34,791 nt of DNA from an uncultured Clostridia bacterium (GCA_944384985.1 CALWVM010000021.1:1-34791); one strand, 5' to 3'; positions 1 through 7,613 are shown, numbered from the stretch's first letter. Notes: generated from the letters alone by a model not told the origin. Program-made: numbers and translations.

Positions 1-88
1 CTCTTAATTGGCGTTCCCCGAAACAAGTCCTTTTTTCTTTCCACAATTCTGTAACACATCATTGACAAACCTACATTTTTATAGAGGG

Positions 89-320
89 TCAAGAAAATCT
101 GTTGGAATAATTGCAGCGCACCTTTGCCCGGATGTACTTTTCCATCTGGGCGAAGGCGCAACGCATATCATATTTAAGTGTCTGCGCTTTGAAATCTTTT
201 CTTGCGTTCCGGCAGACGGAGCGCAAGACTGCCGATGTATACGACAAGGTGTCCCCGGAGGGCCCAATACAACCGCAGATTTTCAACGCCGGTTCGGATA
301 CGCGCTGTTACGGCTTTCAT
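89..320 (-). pseudogene. Possible frameshifted small ORF at the left edge
   Basis: Reading leftward, an ATG at 318-320 follows a plausible ribosome site (AAGGG, about 7 nt upstream) and opens a 48-residue frame ending at 174. Removing one A from the AAAA run near 192-200 would join it to a second open frame ending at 89, giving a protein of about 76 residues with an amphipathic, Lys/Arg-rich C-terminal half. I recognise no family. It lies just beyond the terminator of the neighbouring glycosidase gene and I see no promoter of its own. It could equally be non-coding. Nothing else in 1-335 is supportable. Confidence 0.22.
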
Positions 321-335
321 AAATTACCCTTATAA

Positions 336-371
336 AAACGCGGTTCAAAGCCTGCGCTTTGAACCGCGTTT
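336..371 (-). terminator. Intrinsic terminator of the GH129-like gene
   Basis: A perfect 16-bp inverted repeat (336-351 with 356-371, 4-nt loop) lies 22 nt past the stop codon of the leftward glycosidase. On the minus strand the stem ends in a run of five T (complement of 334-338). It is well placed to end that transcript. Confidence 0.8.
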
Positions 372-393
372 CGATATTCTTGCTTTTATAGGC

Positions 394-2304
394 TCATTCC
401 TGCACCGTGTACGTGTCCTTTTCGAAATCCACCGTCACGGTTGTACCATCCGCATACGTCGTGCGCTGGCGGCGCGTGCTGCCGAGAAATTCGTGTTTGA
501 CCATTTCCTTGTTGTAAAGCTTTTCCTGAAGCGCTGTAAGCGGTAAGACGCGGTCTATCTCAGCTTTCAGCGCCGTCTTGCCAAGAAGCTCCATATCGGC
601 GGAACGGTTGTCGTTGCCGATTTTCCTATCCGTTTGGGCAAAGGGATGAAAATACGGCATACCTGCGTTTAAAGCACAGTGCAAAATGCCGCCCTCGCCC
701 TTTGGAATGCCCCAGTTATGCCACCAGTTCCACGGGATCATCACGCAGTCGTGGAACACAAGGCTGCCGAGCGGCACAGGGATGCCCACGCTTTCCCCGT
801 CTTCCTGCGGACGCAGGGTATAGGGCCCGTGGTGCACCAGTGCAATTTTGTCTAAAAGCTGCATGGCAGGTTCTTCGGAAGACAGGATCAGCCCTTTGTC
901 GTTGAGATAGTCGAAGCATTCGCCACGATAACGGATGCTCTCTTCCCGTGTTACCGTGTGGTCGGGATGGAAGCATTCGTCGCCGGGCACGACGGAGAAC
1001 ACGTCTAAGTACGCCCCTTGCACGTCTATGTCGTGCGCTTCCAATTCACGATACGTCTTTTCGACAAACGCCGGCGCCTCTGCGGTGCACAGGAACGTGT
1101 GCTCGCCGCCGTCCCAGACCGAGCAGTAAGGGTGTGAGCCGTCGATGTTCGTGACCGCTTTTTCTTGATCATACACGGGGGATGAATAATAGAAATCGCG
1201 GTACTGGTCGTGCAGAGCGAAGATATAGCCGAGCTCGCGGCAGGTGTCGGCAAGCGTCTTTAAGCCGTCCCAGCCGCCCGCCTGCGGGCAGGGCGGGAGA
1301 ATGTACGGGTGGTTGTTGTCATAACCCTGTTCGCCCCAGCCGTCGGTGTGGATATAGAGCTTTTCGAGTCCCGCCGCCTTGATTTTTTGCATCTGCTCGG
1401 CGCGCTCTCGGAAGGTGGCATATAAAAACGCATTTGTACCGTTTGGGTCGTAAAATTTCGATGCCGGCTGGATCTGTGAGTAGATCTTATGATGCAGCAC
1501 CGGGCAGCCGAGCAGACGGCGGATGTTCGGATTCTTTTCGATTTTCTCGTCAATGGATACAAACTGCCCAGTCTCTTTGAGATAAGCACGGTAATCCTTG
1601 GCAATGGCGTTGTAGTCGCATTCATCATGGAACACAAAGCGTATTCTGCGTTCGTAAGAAAGCTTCCCGAGCGAGGAGGACCAGTGCACGGAATTGACAA
1701 ACGCGCCGTGCCTGCCGAACGAGGAAAACATGCATGCATCATAGGGCGTTTCGACAATGGCGCAGAAGCCGTGCCCGTCGCAGACTCTGCCCCAAAACGG
1801 CATGTAACAGTCCCCTGTGTTGATTTTCCGCAGATAATGTGCGAAGCCGAATGTGGAAAGAAAATTCTTCTTGTAGCCGTCCGGCATCAAAAAACCTTGC
1901 CGCATGGCGTCCACATGGTAGGAAATTTCTCCCTTATGTTTGGAATTGAACGGGGCAGGGAAATAGACAGCCTGCACGTCAAAGCCTGTTTCATTCTCAG
2001 CGTGCAGTGAAAACTCCACGGCGTCGTCTGTGATTTCGGCGGTGCAGATCAGCGTAAAATCAAGCATCTTGCCAAACGCAACAAAATGGCTGTACCGGCA
2101 GGTGACGCGGGTTTCCGTCGTTTCTACCTGTTTTTTCAAGGCGCTTTGCAGCGGGCGGTAGGTGCTAATATACCGCTTACCCACTTTTTTTCGCAGGATG
2201 ATATACGGCCGTCTGCCGTCGCTTACCCACGAAAAGCCGTTGTGCACGATCTCGTAATCTCCCGTTACCGGGCTGAAAGTCAGTTTGATATTGCCGTCTT
2301 TCAC
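394..2304 (-). CDS. GH129-like glycoside hydrolase (putative alpha-N-acetylgalactosaminidase)
   Basis: A 636-residue protein with no signal peptide, so probably cytosolic. The sequence has the look of the GH129/GH101/DUF5696 group of retaining alpha-GalNAc-releasing enzymes: a beta-sandwich-like N-terminal third, then a TIM-barrel-like part with IHTDGWGEQG, AYLDVFSV and LSSEEP. D434 in AYLDV is the candidate nucleophile and E477/E478 in SSEEP the candidate acid/base. As I recall, characterised Bifidobacterium GH129 enzymes are of similar length and have catalytic residues at about the same positions (Asp435, Glu478). The start is GTG at 2302-2304, preceded by GAGGTGG at good spacing. It is divergent from a GH101-like gene, which supports a shared role in O-glycan use. 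Substrate is inferred; another GH-like specificity in the DUF5696 group is possible. Confidence 0.7.
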   Translation of the reverse strand: MKDGNIKLTFSPVTGDYEIVHNGFSWVSDGRRPYIILRKKVGKRYISTYRPLQSALKKQVETTETRVTCRYSHFVAFGKMLDFTLICTAEITDDAVEFSLHAENETGFDVQAVYFPAPFNSKHKGEISYHVDAMRQGFLMPDGYKKNFLSTFGFAHYLRKINTGDCYMPFWGRVCDGHGFCAIVETPYDACMFSSFGRHGAFVNSVHWSSSLGKLSYERRIRFVFHDECDYNAIAKDYRAYLKETGQFVSIDEKIEKNPNIRRLLGCPVLHHKIYSQIQPASKFYDPNGTNAFLYATFRERAEQMQKIKAAGLEKLYIHTDGWGEQGYDNNHPYILPPCPQAGGWDGLKTLADTCRELGYIFALHDQYRDFYYSSPVYDQEKAVTNIDGSHPYCSVWDGGEHTFLCTAEAPAFVEKTYRELEAHDIDVQGAYLDVFSVVPGDECFHPDHTVTREESIRYRGECFDYLNDKGLILSSEEPAMQLLDKIALVHHGPYTLRPQEDGESVGIPVPLGSLVFHDCVMIPWNWWHNWGIPKGEGGILHCALNAGMPYFHPFAQTDRKIGNDNRSADMELLGKTALKAEIDRVLPLTALQEKLYNKEMVKHEFLGSTRRQRTTYADGTTVTVDFEKDTYTVQE

Positions 2305-2380
2305 GTTAATCCACCTCGATTTTAAAGCATATCGGCGGCGCTTCGGATACCGCGCTCTGCGCAGCGCAATTTATGTCTTT

Positions 2381-2386
2381 ATTATA
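2381..2386 (-). promoter_or_regulatory. Candidate -10 box for the GH129-like gene
   Basis: A perfect TATAAT on the minus strand lies about 77 nt upstream of the GTG start. The -35 position at 17 bp spacing reads AAGACC, a poor match, so the promoter may need an activator. Only the -10 is convincing. Confidence 0.4.
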
Positions 2387-2474
2387 CAGAAATGCGTGTG
2401 TTTGGTCTTTCAAAAAACGCGCAAAAACTTTAGAAAATCTGTCACGGTACAGGTTTGGTCATATTTCTGAACTT

Positions 2475-2520
2475 TTCGATTATATTTCGAATGGAAAAAC
2501 CGTTCTCTATTTGTTATACT
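2475..2520 (+). promoter_or_regulatory. Promoter with TTCGA repeats before the GH101-like gene
   Basis: TGGAAA (2492-2497) and TATACT (2515-2520) are separated by 17 bp and form a candidate sigma-A promoter about 30 nt upstream of the start codon. Immediately upstream, TTCGA occurs twice in direct orientation (2475-2479 and 2486-2490, 11 bp apart, about one helical turn), which would suit a bound activator. The same -35 hexamer and TTCGA boxes recur before the GH36 gene. Confidence 0.5.
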
Positions 2521-2550
2521 GTAAGCAGAAATCGAAAAGGGGCAGTGCTC

Positions 2551-3903
2551 ATGAAACCGCAGTGGAAGTACAATTACGACTATGCGCAGTGTATGGTGAT
2601 GAAGCTGAAAATGGCAGACCCGGACAAAACGGATCCGGGCAAAAGCAAGGTCTTGATGACCTTTGCCGACGCACTGGAATTTATAAAGAAAGTGGATGCC
2701 ATGACGCAGGGCATCCAAAAGATCTATTATCTGGTCGGCTGGCAGTACCTCGGGCATGACGATAAGTACCCGGATTTTTTCGAGGTCAACGAAGCGCTCA
2801 AGCGAGAGCAGGACGCGACAGCTTACGACAGCTTTCGGTGGCTGTGTGAGGTGGCGAAGCAGTACCACTCCATTGTCAGCGTGCATATCAATTTTAACGA
2901 CGCATACGACAATGCGCCCTCCTTTGACGATTTCGTCCGCGCAGGCGCGCTGATTCGGAAGAAAAACGGAAAACCGCGCGCCATCGAAAAGTACAATGGC
3001 CGCGCCTGTTACAAGACGTGTCTGAAAACCTATTGGGCGTCTGGGCTGTTCAAGCGGCAGATCGACCGTTTTATAGGGACCTTCCCGTTTATCGCCGAAA
3101 CGGGCACCATCCATGTGGATAATTTTCAGTGCTATAAAAATTACAGCCCCGATGTGTCGATCCGCGAAATGCAGGACGCCCGGCGCAAAATGATCGCCTA
3201 TGTCCATGAAAAGGGGATGGACATCACCTCGGAATTCACTTATAAGGAGACCGAAGACTTGCCAAACCGTCCGCTTTTCGGGCTTCCGCGCGAACATCAC
3301 CGCCGAGCACCGATGGATACAGTCGGCTTCATCCCCATGACCTGGTGGTGCTGCCGGCAGACCAAAAAAGAACTGGTCGAGGTCCCGCCGCAGGTCTATT
3401 GCGGCGGCATGTTCCGCGAAAAACGCTATGAAAAGATCCTATACGGCAACATGCACGGCGAGGATATCCTTACGACGGATAACCCGCATTGGGTCGAGGA
3501 TTTTCTGCATCAGTTTGCTACGCTGCAAGTGCCTTATCATTTCCTGTGTGCGCACAAGCGGCTGGCGATAGACGGTTGCGGGAGCAATTTGCACTGCACG
3601 TTTTCCGATGGGATCGAGTCGTTCGGCAAGACCCAAACCATTACGCAAAACGGCATGGTGCGAAAAGAAGGGGACACCCTGCTTTTGCCGCTGTTGCAAA
3701 AGAAAGGGCAGTATATTGCGTACAGCAAAACCGGGGACAGCCGCACCTGGCACATTCCCGAAGCGGTCGGCCGTTCGGCACAGGTGTACGTGATTACGGA
3801 AAACGGGAACGCTTTTGTAAATACTCTGCCGATCGGAAACGGCGAGCTCACGCTGCAAATCGAACCTCGGCAGGCACTGCTTGTAGTGACAAAGCAAGCG
3901 TAA
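2551..3903 (+). CDS. GH101-like endo-alpha-N-acetylgalactosaminidase family protein
   Basis: A 450-residue protein starting at ATG 2551, chosen because AAAAGGGG lies about 8 nt upstream; an in-frame upstream extension to 2455 would run through the promoter. The segment IYYLVGWQYLGHDDKYPDF (about residues 61-79) is typical of GH101, the retaining enzymes that release the core-1 disaccharide Gal-beta-1,3-GalNAc from Ser/Thr of mucins. D190 in IHVDNF and E228 in TSEFTY are the candidate nucleophile and acid/base. Known GH101 enzymes are very large secreted multidomain proteins; this one is little more than a barrel plus a small C-terminal beta domain, with no signal peptide or wall anchor. It may act inside the cell on imported glycopeptides, or have another alpha-glycosidase specificity. 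Confidence 0.7.
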   Translation: MKPQWKYNYDYAQCMVMKLKMADPDKTDPGKSKVLMTFADALEFIKKVDAMTQGIQKIYYLVGWQYLGHDDKYPDFFEVNEALKREQDATAYDSFRWLCEVAKQYHSIVSVHINFNDAYDNAPSFDDFVRAGALIRKKNGKPRAIEKYNGRACYKTCLKTYWASGLFKRQIDRFIGTFPFIAETGTIHVDNFQCYKNYSPDVSIREMQDARRKMIAYVHEKGMDITSEFTYKETEDLPNRPLFGLPREHHRRAPMDTVGFIPMTWWCCRQTKKELVEVPPQVYCGGMFREKRYEKILYGNMHGEDILTTDNPHWVEDFLHQFATLQVPYHFLCAHKRLAIDGCGSNLHCTFSDGIESFGKTQTITQNGMVRKEGDTLLLPLLQKKGQYIAYSKTGDSRTWHIPEAVGRSAQVYVITENGNAFVNTLPIGNGELTLQIEPRQALLVVTKQA

Positions 3904-3920
3904 AGCATGTCCATAAACGC

Positions 3921-3957
3921 ACAACCCGGCGCAGCTTTAAAAGCTGCGCCGGGTTGT
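3921..3957. terminator. Bidirectional terminator between convergent transcripts
   Basis: An 18-bp perfect inverted repeat (3921-3938 with 3940-3957) rich in G and C sits between the stop codons of the rightward GH101-like gene and the leftward PHP gene. The rightward tail (GTTGTTGTT) is only moderately T-rich and the leftward tail is weaker. It probably serves both sides. Confidence 0.75.
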
Positions 3958-3972
3958 GTTGTTGTTCCGGAT

Positions 3973-4686
3973 TTAATTTCCATTGATGAAGTCAATAAGT
4001 GCCGCCGCCGTGCAGGCGGTAAGCGGCAGCGGCTCGGCGGGTTCGACCATGTTTTCAAGGTAATGCGCATCGGAATTGCGCACCAGACGCATCCCACGCA
4101 AAAGCGGATGCCGCTCCAGATACTGTGGCAAAAACGCCTTGTGCGTAAATTCCGCTGTTTGAAAATCCAGCTCCGGGTACAGTTCCCCGAGCACCGACAG
4201 AAGGCTGTACGAAGCACGGTCAAGGTGCGCCGGGAAACACGCCCCGCCGAACGAACGCACGAGCTTGGGCAGCGCGTCGATGCCGATGGCGCTCGCCGTC
4301 GTAAGCAGCAGCGGTTCTGTATCCAGCACGCCGTCGAAAGCATCCAGGACAAGCTGTTCCCCGAAAATTTCGGGGCGGTTTGGCACGGGTGGCAGCGTCG
4401 TGTGCACATGAGCGGAAAAAGCTTCGGCAGCCTGCAAGTCCGGAAGCAGGCAGACGCAGTGGATCTCCTCAGCGGTGCAAAGCTCCATCCCCGGCACGAC
4501 CGTAATGCCTTCCCGTGCACCCACTTCCATGGCGGCGGCACAGTTGCGGCAGGTGTTGTGGTCGGTCAGAGCGATCATGTCATAGCCCAAGAGCTTCGCC
4601 ATGCGCACCAGATTGTTAGGCGTCATGTCCGCGTCGCCGCAGGGCGAAAGGCAGGAATGCAGATGCAGGTCGGCGTAAATGTTCAT
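3973..4686 (-). CDS. PHP-domain metal-dependent phosphoesterase
   Basis: A 237-residue protein of the PHP superfamily. It begins with the metal-binding HLHS motif (H8, H10), followed by LTDHN (D42, H43), PGMELC with a probable ligand Glu, and a C-terminal NSDAHYLENM segment, so the trinuclear metal site looks complete. PHP proteins of this size hydrolyse small phosphoesters such as nucleoside 3',5'-bisphosphates or short oligonucleotides; the substrate here is unknown. Its ATG overlaps the stop of the upstream DRTGG gene by 4 nt (ATGA), so the two are translationally coupled. It is the last gene of the hydrogenase-like operon. PHP genes are known companions of DRTGG and Fe-hydrogenase-domain genes in Clostridia. 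Confidence 0.88.
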   Translation of the reverse strand: MNIYADLHLHSCLSPCGDADMTPNNLVRMAKLLGYDMIALTDHNTCRNCAAAMEVGAREGITVVPGMELCTAEEIHCVCLLPDLQAAEAFSAHVHTTLPPVPNRPEIFGEQLVLDAFDGVLDTEPLLLTTASAIGIDALPKLVRSFGGACFPAHLDRASYSLLSVLGELYPELDFQTAEFTHKAFLPQYLERHPLLRGMRLVRNSDAHYLENMVEPAEPLPLTACTAAALIDFINGN

Positions 4687-5009
4687 AGCAGTTTTGAAAG
4701 CGCACCGGCAAGCGTGAAGGCGTTTTCTGCGGACAACAGGATGTTCACATCCTGCTGCGCCGCTTTTTTTCTGGCTTCCTCGTCGAGCGGCGCATTCTCA
4801 CAAAGCACGATACACGCACAGTCCGTAAGCACGCTCACCGCCACGGCGTTGACGTTGCCCATCACGGTGAACCAGCAGTTGCCGCTTTGCGCGCGCGACA
4901 TGACCCAGCTCAAAAGATCGCCGCAGTAACCGCCCGTGATCTCGCGGTCAAGGTCAGCTTCTACCGTCGTCTGTAATCCGATTTTTTCCGCAAATTCCCG
5001 AACCGTCAT
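4683..5009 (-). CDS. DRTGG-type small domain protein (second copy)
   Basis: A 108-residue protein starting MTVREFAEKIG. It shows the beta/alpha pattern of stand-alone DRTGG domains: an N-terminal recognition segment, a DREITGGYCGDLLSWVM region close to the family motif, and a short beta strand pattern ending in a predicted nucleotide- or ligand-binding pocket. It is a diverged paralogue of the first gene of the same operon (MTVREIQEI start). The start follows AAAAAGGAGC at good spacing. Stand-alone DRTGG proteins have no settled biochemical function; the domain is also found in phosphotransacetylases and CBS proteins, and a regulatory ligand-sensing role is inferred. Confidence 0.75.
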   Translation of the reverse strand: MTVREFAEKIGLQTTVEADLDREITGGYCGDLLSWVMSRAQSGNCWFTVMGNVNAVAVSVLTDCACIVLCENAPLDEEARKKAAQQDVNILLSAENAFTLAGALSKLL

Positions 5010-5021
5010 AGCTGCTCCTTT

Positions 5022-5366
5022 TTACCGAACCGGTGTGTAGTTGATGTGCGCTTCCTCGTTTGTTGCTTCGAGCTTGAAGATTACGGGGCGCAGCCCGTCG
5101 TTGCAGCTGCAAATGGCAACGCCCGGCACGCGGATCCAGTCGCCGAAATAAAAAGTCCCGCTTGCCGCGCCGTGCGCGAGCGCAAACACATATTGGTAGA
5201 TCGCTTTCCACGCCTCGTCGCAAAAGCCGTCGGGTTTCGCGTAATCGGCGTAAAAAACCTGCCCTTCTCTAAGCATCGGGCATTTGTCCAAGCCTTCTGC
5301 GCCATACTGCGCGGCAAGGTCTTCCTGTAGCGTGGTCTTTAATACGGTAATTTTAACTTTGTTCAT
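5022..5366 (-). CDS. TIGR04076 family protein of unknown function
   Basis: A 114-residue protein starting MNKVKITVLKTTLQEDLAAQYG. The start at 5364-5366 follows AAAGGAGA at ideal spacing; the longer open frame that reaches 5747 is antiparallel-free read-through inside the hydrogenase gene and is not credible. Its first 14 nt overlap the end of the hydrogenase gene. The order of conserved elements (a CPMLREGQVF segment, a W-K-A-I-Y-Q-Y-V helix, and a VAICSCNDGLRPVIFKLE C-terminal part with two Cys) fits the TIGR04076 family. No function is established for this family; the paired cysteines and context suggest a metal- or redox-related role, which is inference. Confidence 0.78.
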   Translation of the reverse strand: MNKVKITVLKTTLQEDLAAQYGAEGLDKCPMLREGQVFYADYAKPDGFCDEAWKAIYQYVFALAHGAASGTFYFGDWIRVPGVAICSCNDGLRPVIFKLEATNEEAHINYTPVR

Positions 5367-6690
5367 TACTTTCTCCTTTGGTCTGGCTTGTGTCGGATTT
5401 GCGAAACGGCGCGGGGATCGGGATGCAGCCGCTGCCGTCGCCGCGGTCGCGTGCGAAAAATACGCAATCTTCGATTGATCCTTTCCCTCGCACGATGTCT
5501 TCGGCAAGGTCACGGCAGGAGGGCGCGCCGCAGGTCCCGCAGTCAAATCCCGGCAGCAGTTTTTCGATCTCGTTGAGCCGCTGCATTTTTTCCATTGCGC
5601 GGCGCAGGTCTTTGTCGAGCTTGAGAATATCCACAGGCCGAAGCGGTGTTTCCCACCGCATTTCACGCGGAATCTCGGCGTCCGGCAGACGGTTGCACGA
5701 CTCCGGCAGATATTTGCGCAGTCGCAAAAGCCTTGCTTTTGCAACATAAGGATTTTCCACCGTCAGCGGCCCGCCGACGCACCCGCCCGAACAGGCGTTG
5801 AGCTCAATGAAGTCAAGGTCGTTGAGCTTTTCGTTTTCGAGTTCTTCCAGCACCTGAATAACGTTTTCAATGCCGTCCGCCGCAAGATACCGGTCGTCCT
5901 TAAGCGCTGCGGATTCCCCGCCGGAGGAAGCCCACCGCACACCCGCAAAGCCCGAATCCGCGAGCTTTTCCACTTCGTCGCGTGTGAGCTTTTCCATTTG
6001 GCCGAGCAGCACGGGGTAAATATCTTTGATGCCGAACACCCCGCTCACTTCGGACTTCGAGTTGCAGATGGGCTGCTTGATCGATGAAATTTTCGCTGTG
6101 CAGGGCGTCAGAAAAAAGACGCCGATGTCTTCCGGCGCAAGTCCCGTTTCTTTCTGCGCGCGTTTTCGGGCAAGCCGCGCCGCCACCTCCATGGGGGCGT
6201 TGAAATCGAGCACATTCGGAATCAGATTCGGGAAACGCACGCGAATGAGCCGCACAATCGCGGGGCAAGCCGAGGAGATCACGGGACGCACAATGTCGGG
6301 CCTCTGTAAGTAGTTGCGTGTCGCGTCTGAGACGAGCTCCGCGCCCGCCGCAACCTCAAACACGTCGTCAAAGCCGAGCCGCAAAAGCGCGGTCAGCACA
6401 TAATTCACGTTGTCCAGATTGTTGAACTGCCCGTACAGCGTCGGCGCGGGCAGCGCCACGCGGTATTTGTAATCCAAAATCTCATTGAACGAATAGGTCT
6501 CGGCATATTTCGCGTGGTTCGGGCAAATGCGGATGCATTCCCCGCAGTCGATGCAGCGTTCCGAGATGATGTATGCTTTGCCGCGGCGCACGCGAATGGC
6601 GCCCGTCGGGCAGCGTTTGATACAGTTGATGCAGCCCTTGCACTTGTCCTCGTCGAGCCGGACCGAATGGAAAAAATCTTTGGAAGCCAT
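5353..6690 (-). CDS. [FeFe]-hydrogenase-like protein, putative group D (sensory)
   Basis: A 445-residue iron-sulfur protein. Two 4Fe-4S ferredoxin motifs sit at the N-terminus (C17, C20, C23, C27 and C46, C49, C52, C56). The hydrogenase large-subunit domain keeps all four expected H-cluster cysteines: C142 in SSACPAI, C197 in TPCTAK, and C300 and C304 in NACSGGC. The residue before C142 is Ala (A141), where catalytic enzymes have the proton-shuttle Cys of TSCCP. A C-terminal Fe-S motif follows (FDCGTCGAPSC, then a later Cys). This architecture, with DRTGG and anti-sigma-type ATPase neighbours, matches putative sensory group D hydrogenases rather than H2-producing ones. No diaphorase or thioredoxin-like NuoE/HydC subunit is nearby. 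Whether H-cluster maturation genes (hydEFG) exist cannot be seen here. Confidence 0.85.
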   Translation of the reverse strand: MASKDFFHSVRLDEDKCKGCINCIKRCPTGAIRVRRGKAYIISERCIDCGECIRICPNHAKYAETYSFNEILDYKYRVALPAPTLYGQFNNLDNVNYVLTALLRLGFDDVFEVAAGAELVSDATRNYLQRPDIVRPVISSACPAIVRLIRVRFPNLIPNVLDFNAPMEVAARLARKRAQKETGLAPEDIGVFFLTPCTAKISSIKQPICNSKSEVSGVFGIKDIYPVLLGQMEKLTRDEVEKLADSGFAGVRWASSGGESAALKDDRYLAADGIENVIQVLEELENEKLNDLDFIELNACSGGCVGGPLTVENPYVAKARLLRLRKYLPESCNRLPDAEIPREMRWETPLRPVDILKLDKDLRRAMEKMQRLNEIEKLLPGFDCGTCGAPSCRDLAEDIVRGKGSIEDCVFFARDRGDGSGCIPIPAPFRKSDTSQTKGESNEQS

Positions 6691-6721
6691 GTTGATCGCT
6701 CCGAATCTGAACCGATATGCG

Positions 6722-7144
6722 CTACTTCACGTCCACGCGCAGATACATCGTGGTGCCTTCGCCGATCTTTGTGTCAATGCGCATATCGTCGGTGTATTTC
6801 TTGATATTGGGAAGCCCCATGCCCGCGCCGAAGCCCAGTGCGCGGACATTATCGGGCGCGGTGGAGTACCCCTCCTGCATGGCAAGCTCCACATCGGGAA
6901 TGCCCGGTCCCTTGTCTGCAAGCACCATGCGGATGCAGTCCGGGTCAATGGAAACGTCGATCGTGCCGCCGTTTGCATGGATGACCATGTTGATCTCTCC
7001 CTCATACAGCGCAATGACGACGTTGCGGATGAGCGCCGGGTCAAAACCGAGCTTTTTAAGCTGGCTTTTCACATTGCCGGACGCCTCGCCCGCACGCGAA
7101 AAATCGTCGCCGGGCACGTCGTAGTGCAGTTCTATGAGGCTCAT
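6722..7144 (-). CDS. Anti-sigma-factor-type ATP-binding protein (RsbW/SpoIIAB-like fold)
   Basis: A 140-residue single HATPase_c domain of the GHKL superfamily. An N box (LYEGEINMVIHAN, about residues 68-80), a G1 box (DKGPGIPD) and a G2 box (GFGAGMGLPNIKKY) are all visible, so ATP binding is likely intact. Family members act as serine kinases on anti-sigma antagonists or bind partner regulators. No sigma factor or STAS antagonist lies nearby, so its partner is unknown. Its ATG overlaps the stop of the upstream DRTGG gene (ATGA), and the hydrogenase-like gene follows after 31 nt. Together these suggest that the redox or H2 state sensed by the hydrogenase is passed on through this protein, which is inference. 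Confidence 0.85.
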   Translation of the reverse strand: MSLIELHYDVPGDDFSRAGEASGNVKSQLKKLGFDPALIRNVVIALYEGEINMVIHANGGTIDVSIDPDCIRMVLADKGPGIPDVELAMQEGYSTAPDNVRALGFGAGMGLPNIKKYTDDMRIDTKIGEGTTMYLRVDVK

Positions 7145-7491
7145 TGGATGGTGCCCCCCCGAAGTCCCTTTTCATACAGCATCCCGCATGCGGCGAACAT
7201 CGGCAGCTGCGTGGAAAGCAGCACAATGTCGCGGTCACGCGCCAGTCCCACAATGCTTTCGTCCGGGTGTTTGCCGCGCACGAACACAATGCACTGCATA
7301 TCCATCATTTCCGCGGTGCGCACCACCTGCGGGTTCACAAGCCCCGAAAGCAGTACCGCCTGCTCTTTGACATAGGCGAGCACGTCGCTCATCATATCGC
7401 TGCCGCAGGCGGAAAAGACCTCGCGGTCGAGAAAATCCTCGCCGCAGATGACCTCGGCTGAAAGGATCTCCTGAATTTCGCGAACCGTCAT
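7141..7491 (-). CDS. DRTGG-type small domain protein (first gene of the operon)
   Basis: A 116-residue protein starting MTVREIQEILSAEVICGED. The ATG at 7489-7491 is chosen because AGGAGG lies 8 nt upstream; the in-frame GTG at 7495-7497 would be only 2 nt from that site. The protein has the stand-alone DRTGG fold pattern (REVFSACGSDMMSDVLAYV, then alternating strands and helices ending in a mobile loop). It is a paralogue of the DRTGG gene at 4683-5009. Its 3' end overlaps the ATPase gene by 4 nt. A ligand-sensing or partner-binding role is inferred from its constant association with hydrogenase-like and ATPase genes in Clostridia. Confidence 0.8.
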   Translation of the reverse strand: MTVREIQEILSAEVICGEDFLDREVFSACGSDMMSDVLAYVKEQAVLLSGLVNPQVVRTAEMMDMQCIVFVRGKHPDESIVGLARDRDIVLLSTQLPMFAACGMLYEKGLRGGTIQ

Positions 7492-7532
7492 AGCCACAAC
7501 CTCCTAAGGCATAATACCGTTTCTGTTTTTAC

Positions 7533-7561
7533 ATTATACATAAAAAAACAGGATTGCACAA
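7533..7561 (-). promoter_or_regulatory. Promoter of the hydrogenase-like operon
   Basis: On the minus strand TTGTGC (7556-7561) and a perfect TATAAT (7533-7538) are spaced by 17 bp, about 42 nt upstream of the first start codon. It is back to back with the trkA promoter. Confidence 0.72.
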
Positions 7562-7613
7562 GCGGTTTTTGCATACTTTCGGCAGAATTCGCGGGAATTC
7601 TTCGGCATTATGG

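Noticed and set aside
62-85. TTGACA followed by TATAGA near the left edge as a promoter
   Set aside because: The spacing is only 12 bp and no gene follows on that strand.
5367-5747. N-terminal extension of the TIGR04076 frame
   Set aside because: The upstream part is inside the hydrogenase gene in another frame; the ribosome site supports the start at 5366.
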